A stretch of DNA of 64,000 bases from CAIYRG01 sp963747255 (GCA_963747255.1 CAVVEG010000017.1:558001-622000); one strand, 5' to 3'. Counted from the first letter of the stretch, positions 37,679 to 46,996 are shown. Notes: generated by a model from the sequence alone, not told the origin. Translations and numbers: made by a program.

Positions 37679-38723
37679 CTAGGCAACGCGGCGATCCGGG
37701 GTGCGCGTAAAAGTGCATGTCGCCAGACGGGTAACGGTAACTCCCGTCCGTTCATGCCGGTCAAGAACGGGTTCCGCGCGCCCGCTTCCACATGGCCGAT
37801 TTGAGTGACCGGAATACCTGGTTTCGGCAGCGATATGGGCGCACCAGAGTCGCTACTTTTCCGGAGCCGCCGTAAAGGCGATCTCGTAATCATCGCCTGC
37901 CGTGGCCGCGAAAATTCGCGCGCGGACATCGTCCCCGTTTAGAACGGCCGGAGAGCGGACGAAAGCGGAATGCGCAGGGCCGAATCGACAATGATCCGCA
38001 CCTGGGAAATTTCCGCGATGTGGTTCAGATCCGCGATCAGACCGTCCGAAACATCCAGCGCCGCATCGCAATCCCCGCGAGGCGCCGCCGCCAGACCAAG
38101 CCGCGGTTCCGGCAGATGGTAGCGCGCAACCAGTGCTGTTTGTCACCCCTTCTGGCATTCCGGGGCTTCTGTTGAAATGGCGAGTCCCGCGCCGGCGTCC
38201 CCGATGGTGCCGGAAACAAACACCAGATCACCGGGTTTTGCTCCCGCACGGTGCAAGGCGGTGCCGACCGGAACCTTGCCCAGCGCAGTAATCGAAACCA
38301 TCAGGGGACCCGGCGTGGCGGTCGTATCGCCGCCAAGCAGCACACCCGAATAACCTCCATTGGTCCTGCGGCCAACCCGGCCGCAAATTCCGCGATCAAC
38401 CATGGGTCAGTGCACCCAATCGGGCAGACAAAGGGCAACAAATATCCTGAAGGCGTGGCGCCTTTCGGCCGCGAGATCGGACAGATTTACCCGCAGCGCT
38501 TTTGCGGCGATCAGTTCCGGCGGATCGTCATGCATGAAATGGACGCTTTCGATCAGCGCATCGACGGTGACGACGAATTCTTGCCGTTCCCCACGCGCAG
38601 GAAAGCTGCATCGTCTGTAAGGCCGAACGCGCGGCGGTCCGAAGCCGCGGCAAGCGGCGCAAAATATTTCGCGATGAGTTCGAATTCGCCTGGTCGCGGC
38701 GCGTCAGAACTGGAGTTCGTCAT
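37679..38723 (-). CDS. thiL: Thiamine-phosphate kinase ThiL (several frameshifts)
   Basis: ThiL converts thiamine phosphate to thiamine diphosphate. The ATG at 38723 overlaps the nusB stop and gives MTNSSSDAPRPGEFELIAKYFAPLA then GLTDDAAF. Pieces in successive frames follow the family: VVTVDALIESVHFMHDDPPELIAAKALRVNLSDLAA, then GLLGGDTTATPGPLMVSITALG-like text at 38300, GDLVFVSGTIGDAGAGLAI, GDDYEIAF at 37870 and GIPVTQIGHVEAGA. At least four shifts are needed and the 3' end (a TAG at 37679-37681 is one possibility) is uncertain. Either heavily miscalled sequence or a pseudogene. Confidence 0.75.
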
Positions 38724-39176
38724 CGGGCGGAGTTTCGCCGAATTCCGTGGCGCGTTTGCTTGTGCGCGAGCCGATCCAGCACGGCGTTTACGAAGCCGGG
38801 TTCTTCGCCTTCGAAAAAATCTCGCGCGAGTTCGACATATTCGTCGATAACGACTTTGGCCGGCACATCGCGCCGCGCCACCAATTCATATGTCGCGGCG
38901 CGCAGCAGGGCCCGCAGAATGGAATTGATCCGCGCCAGCGTCCACCCGGAAGCCAATGAACGGGCGATCGAACGATCGATTTCCAGTCTGATGACGCGAA
39001 AACGCCATGCACAATATCGGCAAAAAACTCTTCGTCGTGCGCGCGACCATGCCCGGAATCAGGGCCAAAGCGATGTTCAAGGAATTCCTGGACAACATCG
39101 TCGGGCGCATTGCCGGTGATTTCGAGCTGATAGAGAGCCTGCAATGCGGCAAGCCGCGCGGCGCTTCGCTCTTCAT
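38720..39176 (-). CDS. nusB: Transcription antitermination factor NusB (frameshifts)
   Basis: NusB works with S10 (NusE) in rRNA antitermination. The core is AARLAALQALYQLEITGNAPDDVVQEFLEHRFG, HDEEFFADIVHGVF, then one base over (near 39000) VIRLEIDRSIARSLASGWTLARINSILRALLRAATYELVARRDVPAKVVIDEYVELA and FVNAVLDRLA. The ATG at 39176 overlaps the expected ribH stop and gives MKSEAP, needing a second indel near 39160; the same frame is open without that shift to 39225. ribH-nusB-thiL is the common alphaproteobacterial order. Confidence 0.85.
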
Positions 39177-39613
39177 GAGACGTGGCTCGTCGCTCGAGGC
39201 GTGTAAAACGGGATTTCAACGCCATCAGCGCCAGGCAGGCGCGCGCGGCATCTCCGCCTTTATTGTCCGCCCGGATCGGCGCGAAGCACGGCCTGCTGTT
39301 CGTTTTCCACCGTCAGGATTCCGTTGCCGATGCAGAGGCCCTCGCGCAGCGTCAGATCCATCAGCCCCCGCGCCGATTCGTTCGACACGATCTCGAAATG
39401 GTATGTCTCGCCGCGAATCACGCAGCCAAGAGCGACGAAACCGTCGTAATGAGTGGCGGCCTGAGCCGGATCGCGCCGGGAATTTCCAGAGCGCCGGGAA
39501 CGGCGACGCGCTCCGTCGTGGCCCCTGCAGCAGTCAGTACTCGACATCGCGCCCTCATAAAGAGCATCAGAGATTTCGGGATAAAAACGCGCTTCGACGA
39601 CGAGAACGCGCAT
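39173..39613 (-). CDS. ribH: 6,7-dimethyl-8-ribityllumazine synthase RibH (frameshifts)
   Basis: Lumazine synthase, the penultimate step of riboflavin synthesis. ATG at 39613 overlaps the ribBA stop. MRVLVVEARFYPEISDALYEGAM begins it; the next block LTAAGATTERVAVPGALEIPGAIRL is readable one base over (39465-39540), then AQAATHYDGFVALGCVIRGETYHFEIVSNESARGLMDLTLREGLCIGNGILTVENEQQA returns to the first frame, with the family His in TYHFE. A third shift near 39265 gives GGDAARACLALMALK and a TGA at 39173-39175. About 146 residues when rejoined. Confidence 0.87.
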
Positions 39614-40741
39614 CACGTCACCGTGCCGGGAATCACGGGCCGCGTCTCTGCGATTTTCAGGCCATAGCCTTCGAGAGCGACCAAGCGGCCGCTGCGAATT
39701 GCTCGAACAGGATCATGTTCTCGATGCCAAGATCGAGAAGAATTTGCGCGCCGACGCCATATTCTTTCAGCCGCGACTGCTCCATCTCCGGCATGGTCCT
39801 GCGTCGATTGTGCGAGAACTTCGGCAACAGGCGCAATGCGGTGGCGGCGGATCAGCACGACGACGCCCCTGCCCGCCTTCCGATCAGGCGCATGGATTCG
39901 CCCAAGAATGTCCCCAGGTCCCCATTTTGCCGCGAGCGTATCGTCGAAAAGATTGTAGGCATGCATGCGGACCAGCGGCGGTTCAGGGCCGGAGATATCG
40001 CCCTTGACCAATGCGACATGTTCCTGGCTTTCGATCGTGTTGAGATAGATCATCAGCCGGAAATGGCCGCCATTGCGGCTTTCGAAATCCATTTCCTTGA
40101 TGCGTTTGACGAAATGGTCATGCTTGCGGCGATAGGCGATCAGGTCGGCAATGGTGCCGACCTTGAGGCCGTGCAATTGCGCGAATTTCACCAGATCCGG
40201 CAGGCGCGCCATTGTTCCGTCGTCGTTCAGAATCTCGCAGATCACGCCAGCAGGATAGAGACCGGCCAGTCGGGCGATATCCACGGCCGCTTCGGTGTGT
40301 CCGGCGCGAACCAGCACGCCGCCGTGCCGGGCAACCAGCGGAAACACGTGCCCGGGCATCACGATGTCATCCGGGCCTTTTGTCGGATCGATCGCAACCG
40401 ATATCGTATGCGCGCGATCATGCGCCGAAATCCCGGTCGAAACGCCTTCCTTTGCTTCGATCGAAACCGTGAAGGCCGTTTGATTTCGCGTGCGGTTTTC
40501 TGCCGCCATCATCGGCAGCTTCAGCTGGTCGGCACGCTCCTGCGTGAGCGCGAGACAGATCAGTCCACGGCCAAAACGCGCCATGAAATTGATCGCCTGC
40601 GGCGTGCACATCTGGGCGGGTATGACCAGATCGCCTTCATTTTCGCGATCTTCGGCATCAATCAGGATGAACATCCGGCCGTTGCGGGCATCCTCTATGA
40701 CGTCGGGAAGATTGGAAATGTAATCGTGGAAAATCGTTCAT
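39613..40741 (-). CDS. ribB: 3,4-dihydroxy-2-butanone-4-phosphate synthase RibB(A) (frameshifts)
   Basis: The DHBP synthase half is clear: DVIEDARNGRMFILIDAEDRENEGDLVIPAQ, GRGLICLALT, TAFTVSIEAKEGVSTGISAHDRA and MPGHVFPLVARHGGVLVRAGHTEAAVDIARLAGL. The C-terminal half has the GTP cyclohydrolase II fold but no zinc cysteines (the HSECLTGD..RCDCG stretch reads HAYNLFDDTLAAKWGPGDILG), so only the RibB activity is expected, as in other alphaproteobacteria. The ATG at 40741 overlaps the ribE stop; joining it to the core needs one indel, and two more lie at about 39800 and 39700 around LKEYGVGAQILLDLGI. Confidence 0.87.
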
Positions 40742-41332
40742 GGCTGCATCAGCCGCGCCACATAGCGCGCAAGCATGTCGGCTTCGAAATTCAGCCGGCT
40801 GCCGATCATCGCGTCACCCAGCGTCGTGACGCTCAGCGTGTGAGGAATGACGTTGATCGAGAAGCGGCTATCTTCGACCGCATTTACGGTCAGTGACACG
40901 CCATCGAGCGCGACCGAGCCCCTGGGCGCAACATAGCGCGAGAACTCCGCCGGAATCCTCGATCGTCATCCGGCGCGATTCCCCCTCCGGGCTGATGGCG
41001 GTGACTTCGGCAACGCCATCGACATGTCCTGCGACGATATGGCCGCCAAGTTCGTCACCCAGGCGCAAAGGCCGCTCGAGATTGACCCGCGTTCCCGCGC
41101 TCCACCCTGCAATGGTGGTTCGGGCCGCCGTCTCAGCCGAAGCGCTCACGGAAAACCAGCGGTCGCCCGTCGTGCCCTTGCCGGTTACGGTGAGACAAAT
41201 TCCGGAACAGGCGATAGAGGCGCCAATGTCAATCGCTTCGGCATCGTAATGGGTTGCGATCACAATATGGGTGTCGCCACGCCTGGCGACCTAGCGTATT
41301 TCGCCAATGTCGGTGATGAGACCTGTGAACAT
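40738..41332 (-). CDS. ribE: Riboflavin synthase subunit alpha RibE (frameshift and in-frame TAG)
   Basis: Riboflavin synthase, the last step. ATG at 41332 gives MFTGLITDIGEIR, then an in-frame TAG at 41291-41293, then VARRGDTHIVIATHYD in the same frame; relatives have a Glu (GAG) there, so a one-base substitution explains it. GASIACSGICLTVTGKG and VNLERPLRLGDELGGHIVAGHVDGVA follow. One extra base near 40960 moves the rest to IPAEFSRYVAPRGSVALDGVSLTVNAVEDSRFSINVIPHTL, ending ARLMQP and TGA at 40738-40740. Two lumazine-binding repeats, about 198 residues. Confidence 0.85.
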
Positions 41333-41394
41333 GCCTGCCTTTTAGAGCAGACGATGAGCTTATGGAACGATGTTCCCGCGAGCGTTCCACACCG

Positions 41395-42498
41395 TCATCT
41401 CCCGAATTCAAAAGTTTCAAGGAGATCGGGACCAAGAGGCATCCGTTCGATGAGGCGCAGGCGTGGGGCGAAGATGAGGTCCGTTTGCCATGCCGGTCCG
41501 ATCGCCGCCGCGCCCTCCGCGCCCAGCAGGATTGGCGCATGAAACAGGTGCAGCAGATCGGCCAGGCCTGATTTCAGAAATGAGGCATGCACGCGAGGAC
41601 CGCCTTCCACGAGCAGGCGTGTGATTCCGCGTTCGGCAAGCGAAGCGAGAACGGCGCCAATTGCCGGAAAACCGTTTTCGCCCGTTTGGACGCGTTCGAT
41701 CTCGACACCAATTGCGATCAGATCTTCACCGCCGGACTGCGCGAGAGTGAACACAAGGACGGGGTAGTCGCGCGCTGTCTTCGCCAGTTGAGAATCGCGG
41801 GGCAATTGCAGCCTCGAGTTGAGAATGACGCGCATCGGAGAGCCGCTTTCAAGGCCCGGAAGACGGCAGGTGAGGAGTGGATCGTCCGCAAGCACCGAGC
41901 CGATGCCCACCATGATCGCATCATATTTGGTACGCAGCAGATGACCTTGCCGGCGCGCCTCGACCGAAGTGATCCAGCGGCTATTCCCGGTTGCGTCCGC
42001 GACCCGGCCATCGAGAGTTCCGGCAATTTTCAATGCGACAACCGGGCGCTTTTCGAGCACCTTTTTCAGGAACCCCGCATTAAGGGCTCCTGCTTCCAAT
42101 TCCAGAACTCCCTTCGTGACCGCGACCCCGTGCTGTTCGAGATAGCGGAAACCTGCACCGGAGACGCGCGGATCCGGATCGACAGTTGCGCCAACCACGT
42201 GCGCGATTCCGGCTTGCACCAGGGCATCGGCACATGGGGGAGTTTGCCCGTGATGCGCGCAAGGCTCCAGCGTGACATAGGCCGTGGCGCTTTTGGCATC
42301 GGGTCCAGCGTGGCTCAGCGCCATTGTTTCTGCATGCGGCCGGCCACCCGGTTGAGTCCAGCCGCGTCCCGCAACGATGCCGCCGGTCGAAACAATGACA
42401 CAGCCCACGGCAGGATTGGGAGCAGTCCTTCCCAATGCGCGCTCGGCGAGCCGCAGCGCGTGCTGCATGTGACGGATATCGGACTCTCGCGTGCTCAA
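41395..42498 (-). CDS. ribD: Bifunctional deaminase/reductase RibD
   Basis: RibD deaminates and then reduces the pyrimidine intermediate in riboflavin synthesis. 367 residues. N-terminal cytidine-deaminase-like domain with the zinc motif PGGRPHAETMAL and TLEPCAHHGQTPPCADAL; C-terminal reductase with RPVVALKIAGTLDGRVADATGNSRWITS and ITRLLVEGGPRVHASFL. Intact, in contrast to the genes just downstream. Its start overlaps the nrdR stop by 4 bp; the gap to ribE is 62 bp and contains a small GGAACG/CGTTCC inverted repeat. Confidence 0.95.
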   Translation of the reverse strand: MSTRESDIRHMQHALRLAERALGRTAPNPAVGCVIVSTGGIVAGRGWTQPGGRPHAETMALSHAGPDAKSATAYVTLEPCAHHGQTPPCADALVQAGIAHVVGATVDPDPRVSGAGFRYLEQHGVAVTKGVLELEAGALNAGFLKKVLEKRPVVALKIAGTLDGRVADATGNSRWITSVEARRQGHLLRTKYDAIMVGIGSVLADDPLLTCRLPGLESGSPMRVILNSRLQLPRDSQLAKTARDYPVLVFTLAQSGGEDLIAIGVEIERVQTGENGFPAIGAVLASLAERGITRLLVEGGPRVHASFLKSGLADLLHLFHAPILLGAEGAAAIGPAWQTDLIFAPRLRLIERMPLGPDLLETFEFGR

Positions 42499-42959
42499 TC
42501 CTGATCGGCGCCGGTGGAAAGCTCACCAACAAAGGTCTCAAAATCCTTGGCTTCGCGAAAATTCTTATACACCGACGCAAAACGAATATAGGCGACCTTG
42601 TCCAGTGAGGAGAGCGCTTGCATCACAAGTTCGCCTATTACGTGCGAGGGAATCTCGTTTTCTCCAAAGCTTTCCAGCCGTCGCACAATTCCGGTTATCA
42701 TGCGTTCCACGCGATCAGGCTCGACCGGGCGTTTGCGCAGCGCATGGTGCATGGCGCGTTCGAGTTTCTCGCGATCAAAGGGCTCCCGCCGTCCGGCTTT
42801 CTTGATCACGACCAGTTCGCGGAGCTGGACGCGTTCAAACGTGGTGAAGCGGCCGCCACAACCGGGACACAGCCGGCGGCGCCGGATCGCCGCGTTGTCG
42901 TCGGACGGCCTGCTGTCCTTCACCTGGGTGTCGTCATGTCCGCAGAACGGGCAACGCAT
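42495..42959 (-). CDS. nrdR: Transcriptional repressor NrdR
   Basis: NrdR represses ribonucleotide reductase genes in response to nucleotide levels. 154 residues: zinc ribbon MRCPFCGHDDTQVKDSRPSDDNAAIRRRRLCPGCGGRFTTFERV, then the ATP-cone domain (VVIKKAGRREPFDREKLERAMHHALRKRPVEP). Full length and intact. It lies between glyA (23 bp upstream) and ribD (4 bp overlap), the conserved alphaproteobacterial arrangement. Confidence 0.96.
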   Translation of the reverse strand: MRCPFCGHDDTQVKDSRPSDDNAAIRRRRLCPGCGGRFTTFERVQLRELVVIKKAGRREPFDREKLERAMHHALRKRPVEPDRVERMITGIVRRLESFGENEIPSHVIGELVMQALSSLDKVAYIRFASVYKNFREAKDFETFVGELSTGADQD

Positions 42960-42982
42960 CTAAATACGGCCTTTCCTTTTTG

Positions 42983-44266
42983 TCAGGCATAAATCGGGAA
43001 TTCGCGGCACATTTCGAGCACGCGATTGCGGACATTGCGCTCGACACCCTGGTCACCCTGTTCTCCGTGAGCTGCAACGCCGTCAAGCACTTCCACAATC
43101 ATGTTTGCGATCGCCCGGAATTCCTCCGGGCCAAACCCGCGCGTTGTGCCTGCAGGGGAACCGAGCCGCACACCGGATGTGATCGTCGGCTTTTCCGAAT
43201 CGAACGGAATCGCATTCTTGTTACAGGTGATATTTGCCCGATCGAGCGCCCTTTCGGCGGCGCGTCCGGTCACATTCTTCGGACGCAGATCGACAAGAAG
43301 CAGATGCGTATCCGTTCCACCGGAAACAATATCAAGACCAAGCCCTTTCAGACTTTCGGTCAAAACTTTCGCGTTCTCGACGACTGAGCGTGCATAGGTT
43401 TTGAATTCCGGCTGCAATGCTTCGCCAAAGGCGACTGCTTTCGCGGCAATTACATGCATCAATGGGCCACCCTGCAGACCTGGAAAGACCGCTGAATTGA
43501 TTTTTTTGCCGAGTTCGGGATCCCGTGAGAGAACGAGCCCACCGCGGGGCCCGCGCAAGGTCTTATGCGTGGTTGCGGTCACCACATGAGCATGGTCCAG
43601 TGGATTAGGGTGCTGTTTGCCCGCAACGAGACCGGCAAAATGCGCCATATCGACCATGAAATAGGCGCCCACACGATCGGCAATAGAGCGGAATCGCGCG
43701 AAATCAATGAACCGCGGATAGGCCGATCCACCGGCAATAATCAACTTCGGCCTGTGTTCCCCGGCAAGGCGCTCGACTTCATCCATGTCGATGCGGTGGT
43801 CGTCGCGCCGCACATTATAGGCGACCGGCCGAAACCATTTCCCGGACAGGTTCACAGCCGAGCCGTGGGTGAGGTGTCCGCCCGACGACAGATTCAAACC
43901 CATGAAAGTGTCGCCCGGCTGGAGCAGTGCGAAAAAGACCGCCTGGTTTGCCTGCGCGCCGGAATGGGGCTGCACATTGGCAAAGGTGCAGCCGAAAAGC
44001 CGGCAGGCGCGTTCGATGGCAAGCAGCTCCGCAATATCGACGAATTCACACCCGCCGTAATAGCGCCGGCCCGGATAGCCTTCGGCATATTTGTTGGTCA
44101 GCACCGAGCCCTGTGCTTCCAGCACCGCCCGGGAAACGATGTTCTCGGAAGCAATAAGCTCGATCTTCTCCTGCTGACGCTTGAATTCTTCCGCAATCGC
44201 ATTCGCAACCTCCGGATCCCGCTCCATGAGAGGAGCTGCGAAAAAGCCTGCGAATCGTTTGTCCAT
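42983..44266 (-). CDS. glyA: Serine hydroxymethyltransferase
   Basis: GlyA interconverts serine and glycine with tetrahydrofolate, a main one-carbon source. 427 residues, PLP enzyme: the lysine is in VVTATTHKTLRGPRGGLVLS, and the folate and PLP regions appear as NVQPHSGAQANQAVFFALLQPGDTFMGLNLSSGGHLTHG and ITSGVRLGSPAGTTRGFG. Start MDKRFAGFFAAPLMERDPEVANAIAEE. First gene of the glyA-nrdR-ribD run. Intact. Confidence 0.97.
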   Translation of the reverse strand: MDKRFAGFFAAPLMERDPEVANAIAEEFKRQQEKIELIASENIVSRAVLEAQGSVLTNKYAEGYPGRRYYGGCEFVDIAELLAIERACRLFGCTFANVQPHSGAQANQAVFFALLQPGDTFMGLNLSSGGHLTHGSAVNLSGKWFRPVAYNVRRDDHRIDMDEVERLAGEHRPKLIIAGGSAYPRFIDFARFRSIADRVGAYFMVDMAHFAGLVAGKQHPNPLDHAHVVTATTHKTLRGPRGGLVLSRDPELGKKINSAVFPGLQGGPLMHVIAAKAVAFGEALQPEFKTYARSVVENAKVLTESLKGLGLDIVSGGTDTHLLLVDLRPKNVTGRAAERALDRANITCNKNAIPFDSEKPTITSGVRLGSPAGTTRGFGPEEFRAIANMIVEVLDGVAAHGEQGDQGVERNVRNRVLEMCREFPIYA

Positions 44267-44640
44267 TTACCTGATCCCCAAAATGCGACGCGGGCGCCTG
44301 ATTGCGTTTGAAGGGCGCAGCTTTACCAGATATTGGGAGTGGTCACGATAATTCGTGGAGTTGACCCCACAAGATTATACGGGGCTCTCACGCAGCGGGA
44401 TTTCAGAGGGTGGCAGCTATTTGCCTTCTGAAAACGATAATATTCGGCCAAAAAGAAGAAGGGGGATCGAGGGCAAATTTCCCGGCTGGTCAGACAAACT
44501 GCGCGGCTGCATTGCTGTTTGGCTTTTGCCGGGCTTCACGGATATTTCACCCGAAAGCCTTGGGAAGCACTACACCCGCCATGACTTGGTCTTGATTCCA
44601 CGTGTTACAGCAGCATAAAAGTATCGCTACAGGATTACAC
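44267..44640 (+). other. Intergenic region upstream of mucR
   Basis: A 374 bp stretch between the divergent glyA and mucR genes. A plus-strand frame (44355-44618) lacks family features and a good ribosome site, so I treat it as non-coding. The region is AT-richer than its neighbours and probably carries promoters for both genes and MucR autoregulation sites, but I cannot identify operators. Confidence 0.5.
44592..44619 (+). promoter_or_regulatory. Possible sigma-70-like promoter for mucR
   Basis: TTGATT at 44592-44597 and CATAAA at 44614-44619 are separated by 16 bp. They lie just upstream of AGGA (44631-44634) and the candidate starts of mucR. Only two partial consensus boxes support it. 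Confidence 0.3.
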
Positions 44641-44667
44641 ATGAGTAGCGTTGAAGGAATCACAGCA

Positions 44668-45114
44668 ATGGCGCAGAACTCGGAAAGCAACGGTCTGAGA
44701 TCGGATGATATTCTCAAGCTCGCGACGGAAATAGTCGCGGCTTATGTCAGCAATAATCCTATCCCGGTCTCCGAAGTGCCTGCGATGATTAAAAGCGTGC
44801 ACAGCACGCTCGGCGGATTGGGAACCGGGCTGCAGGGAGAAGCGCTTTCGACGCAAAAGCCCGCCATTCCTGTCAAACGTTCCGTCAACCCTGACTTCAT
44901 CGTCTGCCTGGAAGACGGAAAAAAGTTAAAAATGCTTAAGCGCTACCTGCGGTCCAACTACAGCATGACGCCCGAGGAATATCGGGCGAAATGGGGTTTG
45001 CCGGCCGATTATCCCATGGTTGCGCCAAATTATGCGGCGCAGCGTTCCGAATTTGCGAAAAAGATCGGGTTGGGACGCACGGCTTCCTCCTCGGCGCGGC
45101 GCCGTAAGGGATAA
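44668..45114 (+). CDS. mucR: Ros/MucR family zinc-finger transcriptional regulator
   Basis: MucR proteins are H-NS-like global regulators in alphaproteobacteria controlling exopolysaccharide, motility and virulence. About 148 residues: N-terminal helical oligomerisation region LKLATEIVAAYVSNNPIPVSEVPAMIKSVHSTLGGL, then PAIPVKRSVNPDFIVCLEDGKKLKMLKRYLRSNYSMTPEEYRAKWGLPADYPMVAPNYAAQRSEFAKKIGLGR, the Ros/MucR domain. Only one Cys of the usual zinc-finger set is present (IVCLEDG), as in some MucR homologues that use other ligands. ATG 44641 after AGGA is an alternative start. Confidence 0.9.
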   Translation: MAQNSESNGLRSDDILKLATEIVAAYVSNNPIPVSEVPAMIKSVHSTLGGLGTGLQGEALSTQKPAIPVKRSVNPDFIVCLEDGKKLKMLKRYLRSNYSMTPEEYRAKWGLPADYPMVAPNYAAQRSEFAKKIGLGRTASSSARRRKG

Positions 45115-45150
45115 CAGCGCCTGCGGGACGGCCCGCGCAGCAGCGAATTG

Positions 45151-45624
45151 TTATTTTCCCAGATTGCCGAACACGGCGGCATGCACCTTGTCGCCGGCTT
45201 TCAGTCCCAATTCTGCGGCACGCCCGCCGGCGATTTCGAGCACCGCCCGGACCGGCTCATAAGACGGGATGCTTTCTTCGGACAAAGGCTTTGCGTTCAC
45301 TGCAATTCGCGCCACCGTGCCATTGGCTTTGATGAACAGCATGTCCAGCGGGATGAGCGTGTTCTTCATCCAGAACGCGGTTTCCTGCTCCTTTCCAAAA
45401 TCGAACAGCATCCCCGCGTTCGGCGCCAGCGATTTGCGAAACATCAGCCCCTGTTCCTGCTGTGGCCATGTGGTTGCCATTTCGACGGCAAATCGCACCG
45501 GGCCTTTCGCAGTGTCGATGACAAGGGGAGCCATCGGCAAAGCGGGCTGCGGACCCGTGATATCCGCGGCATATGCGGAAAAAACGATGCCGGCTGTGAA
45601 AAGAAGAGCAAGTAGTGCGCGCAT
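45151..45624 (-). CDS. DUF192 family exported protein
   Basis: A 157-residue DUF192 protein, function unknown. Signal peptide MRALLALLFTAGIVFSAYAAD, then FAVEMATTWPQQEQGLMFRKSLAPNAGMLFDFGKEQETAFWMKNTLIPLDMLFI, the family signature (QGLMFR, FWMKNTLIPLDM), and VLEIAGGRAAELGLKAGDKV. Periplasmic. Downstream of the cold-shock gene on the same strand, 64 bp apart, a recurrent alphaproteobacterial pairing. Intact. Confidence 0.9.
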   Translation of the reverse strand: MRALLALLFTAGIVFSAYAADITGPQPALPMAPLVIDTAKGPVRFAVEMATTWPQQEQGLMFRKSLAPNAGMLFDFGKEQETAFWMKNTLIPLDMLFIKANGTVARIAVNAKPLSEESIPSYEPVRAVLEIAGGRAAELGLKAGDKVHAAVFGNLGK

Positions 45625-45688
45625 GGGATCAGAATAGCCGGGCCGGGAGAGTGTGCAAGCCCGTTGCTGTCCCGAGCCTACGTTTCGA

Positions 45689-46231
45689 CTATGGGTGATC
45701 GAGTATCGCGATTTCTGCAGCGAGCTGACCTTTCGGACCGTCGCCCGCGCGCACCTTCACCCGTTGCCCGGGAAAAAGCTCCCTTATGCCGGACCGCCTG
45801 AGTGTCTCCATGTGGACAAAGACGTCCGGTGAATTGGGGTCCCGCGAGACGAAGCCGTATCCCTTTCCACGGTTGAACCATTTGACAGTGGCCTCGAACG
45901 CCGGACCGCTTGGGCGCGGTTCGGGAATCTGTTCGGAGTTCGAGGGGAGCGTGGCGGTCGCTGTGCTGTTGTCCAGTTCAAGAACTTTGACGGCCTGGAA
46001 TCCTTTTGGCCGCTGCACCGCATGGCAAATTACGCTGGCGCCTTCTTGCGCCAGTTTAAAGCCCGACTGCCGCACACAGGACTGATGCAGAAGGACATCC
46101 CCCAGGACTCCCTCGGACGGCTTGATAAAGCCGTAGCCCTTTACGGTGTCGAACCACTTGATCTTACCGGCAATCTGAACGATTGCTTCGCCGGTTCCAT
46201 TGGACTCCGGCATCATCGCGTTTGTGCTCAC
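45689..46231 (-). CDS. Cold-shock protein with two cold-shock domains
   Basis: A 180-residue protein with two CSD units. The first (GKIKWFDTVKGYGFIKPSEGVLGDVLLHQSCV) and the second (ATVKWFNRGKGYGFVSRDPNSPDVFVHMETL) both have the RNA-binding KGYGF motif; in each the second RNP motif is recognisable (DVLLH, DVFVH). They are joined by a Ser/Pro-rich linker. Two-domain cold-shock proteins of this kind are typical of alphaproteobacteria. Start MSTNAMMPESNGTG. Divergent from coxG. Intact. Confidence 0.92.
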   Translation of the reverse strand: MSTNAMMPESNGTGEAIVQIAGKIKWFDTVKGYGFIKPSEGVLGDVLLHQSCVRQSGFKLAQEGASVICHAVQRPKGFQAVKVLELDNSTATATLPSNSEQIPEPRPSGPAFEATVKWFNRGKGYGFVSRDPNSPDVFVHMETLRRSGIRELFPGQRVKVRAGDGPKGQLAAEIAILDHP

Positions 46232-46369
46232 TGCCCCTCGCCCCTGCCGCAGCTTGAAATAAATTTAACATAGTTGTGATGTTCCGAGAAGGTGTGATTC
46301 GCAACTTGTGCGATGGGACGTCATGGCACCATTCCCGGTGCAATTGTTGCAGCCATCAGACCAGAAGTC

Positions 46370-46963
46370 ATGGAATTCAAAGGAAAATACAACATTCCAG
46401 CAAGTCCGGACCAGGTCTGGACGGCGCTTCACGACCCGGCAGTGCTGGCCGCGAGTATTCCAGGTTGTGAAAAAATCGAGCAAATTCAGCCCAATGAATA
46501 CAGTGCCAGTGCGACCCTGAAGATTGGTCCAGTGAAAGCCCGTTTTCAGGGCAAGGTCACGATAGAAGAAAAAAGGCCATTGGACGGTATTGCCTATTCA
46601 ATGCTGCTCAATGGTGAAGGACAGGGCGGCGCTGCCGGATTTGCACGCGGGCAATCTGAAGTGCAGCTGTCAACGTCAGATGGTCATACTCTGCTTGAAT
46701 ATAGTGCACGGGCGACGGTTGGTGGGAAACTGGCGCAGATCGGACAACGGCTCATTGATGGCGCGGCAAAATCCGTTGCGGACGAGTTCTTCGCCAGGTT
46801 TTCCGCACTCATGCAGGCCAGAGTGCCCGTGCCCGAGCCAGTCCCGAAAAAATCCGACGCCGATGTGCCGTCCGGAGGAGAGGGATTGGCGCCGCAGGTG
46901 TGGGTGGTTGGGCTGATCGGCATTATCGTCATTCTGCTGATCTTCTTTTCGATCGTGCTATAG
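46370..46963 (+). CDS. coxG: CoxG-like (SRPBCC) membrane-anchored protein
   Basis: CoxG proteins belong to the START/SRPBCC fold and help recruit molybdenum CO-dehydrogenase-type enzymes to the membrane. About 197 residues: MEFKGKYNIPASPDQVWTALHDPAVLAASIPGCEKIEQI, the START-like core with TLKIGPVKARFQGKVTIEEKRP, a Pro/Lys-rich linker and a C-terminal transmembrane anchor (WVVGLIGIIVILLIFFSIVL). The frame is open upstream to 46313; the Met at 46370 fits the family. Followed by xdhC after 33 bp. Confidence 0.9.
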   Translation: MEFKGKYNIPASPDQVWTALHDPAVLAASIPGCEKIEQIQPNEYSASATLKIGPVKARFQGKVTIEEKRPLDGIAYSMLLNGEGQGGAAGFARGQSEVQLSTSDGHTLLEYSARATVGGKLAQIGQRLIDGAAKSVADEFFARFSALMQARVPVPEPVPKKSDADVPSGGEGLAPQVWVVGLIGIIVILLIFFSIVL

Positions 46964-46996
46964 CGGGCCGTAACAGAGACATGATGGTTGAAGCTC

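Noticed and set aside
39007..40896. 629-residue plus-strand frame opposite the riboflavin genes
   Set aside because: Antisense shadow; the minus strand has recognisable ribBA, ribH and nusB.
41340..41394. FMN riboswitch in the ribD-ribE gap
   Set aside because: The gap is too short and holds only a small inverted repeat without the conserved RFN core.
44355..44618. 87-residue plus-strand frame upstream of mucR
   Set aside because: No family features, poor ribosome site, overlaps the candidate mucR promoter.
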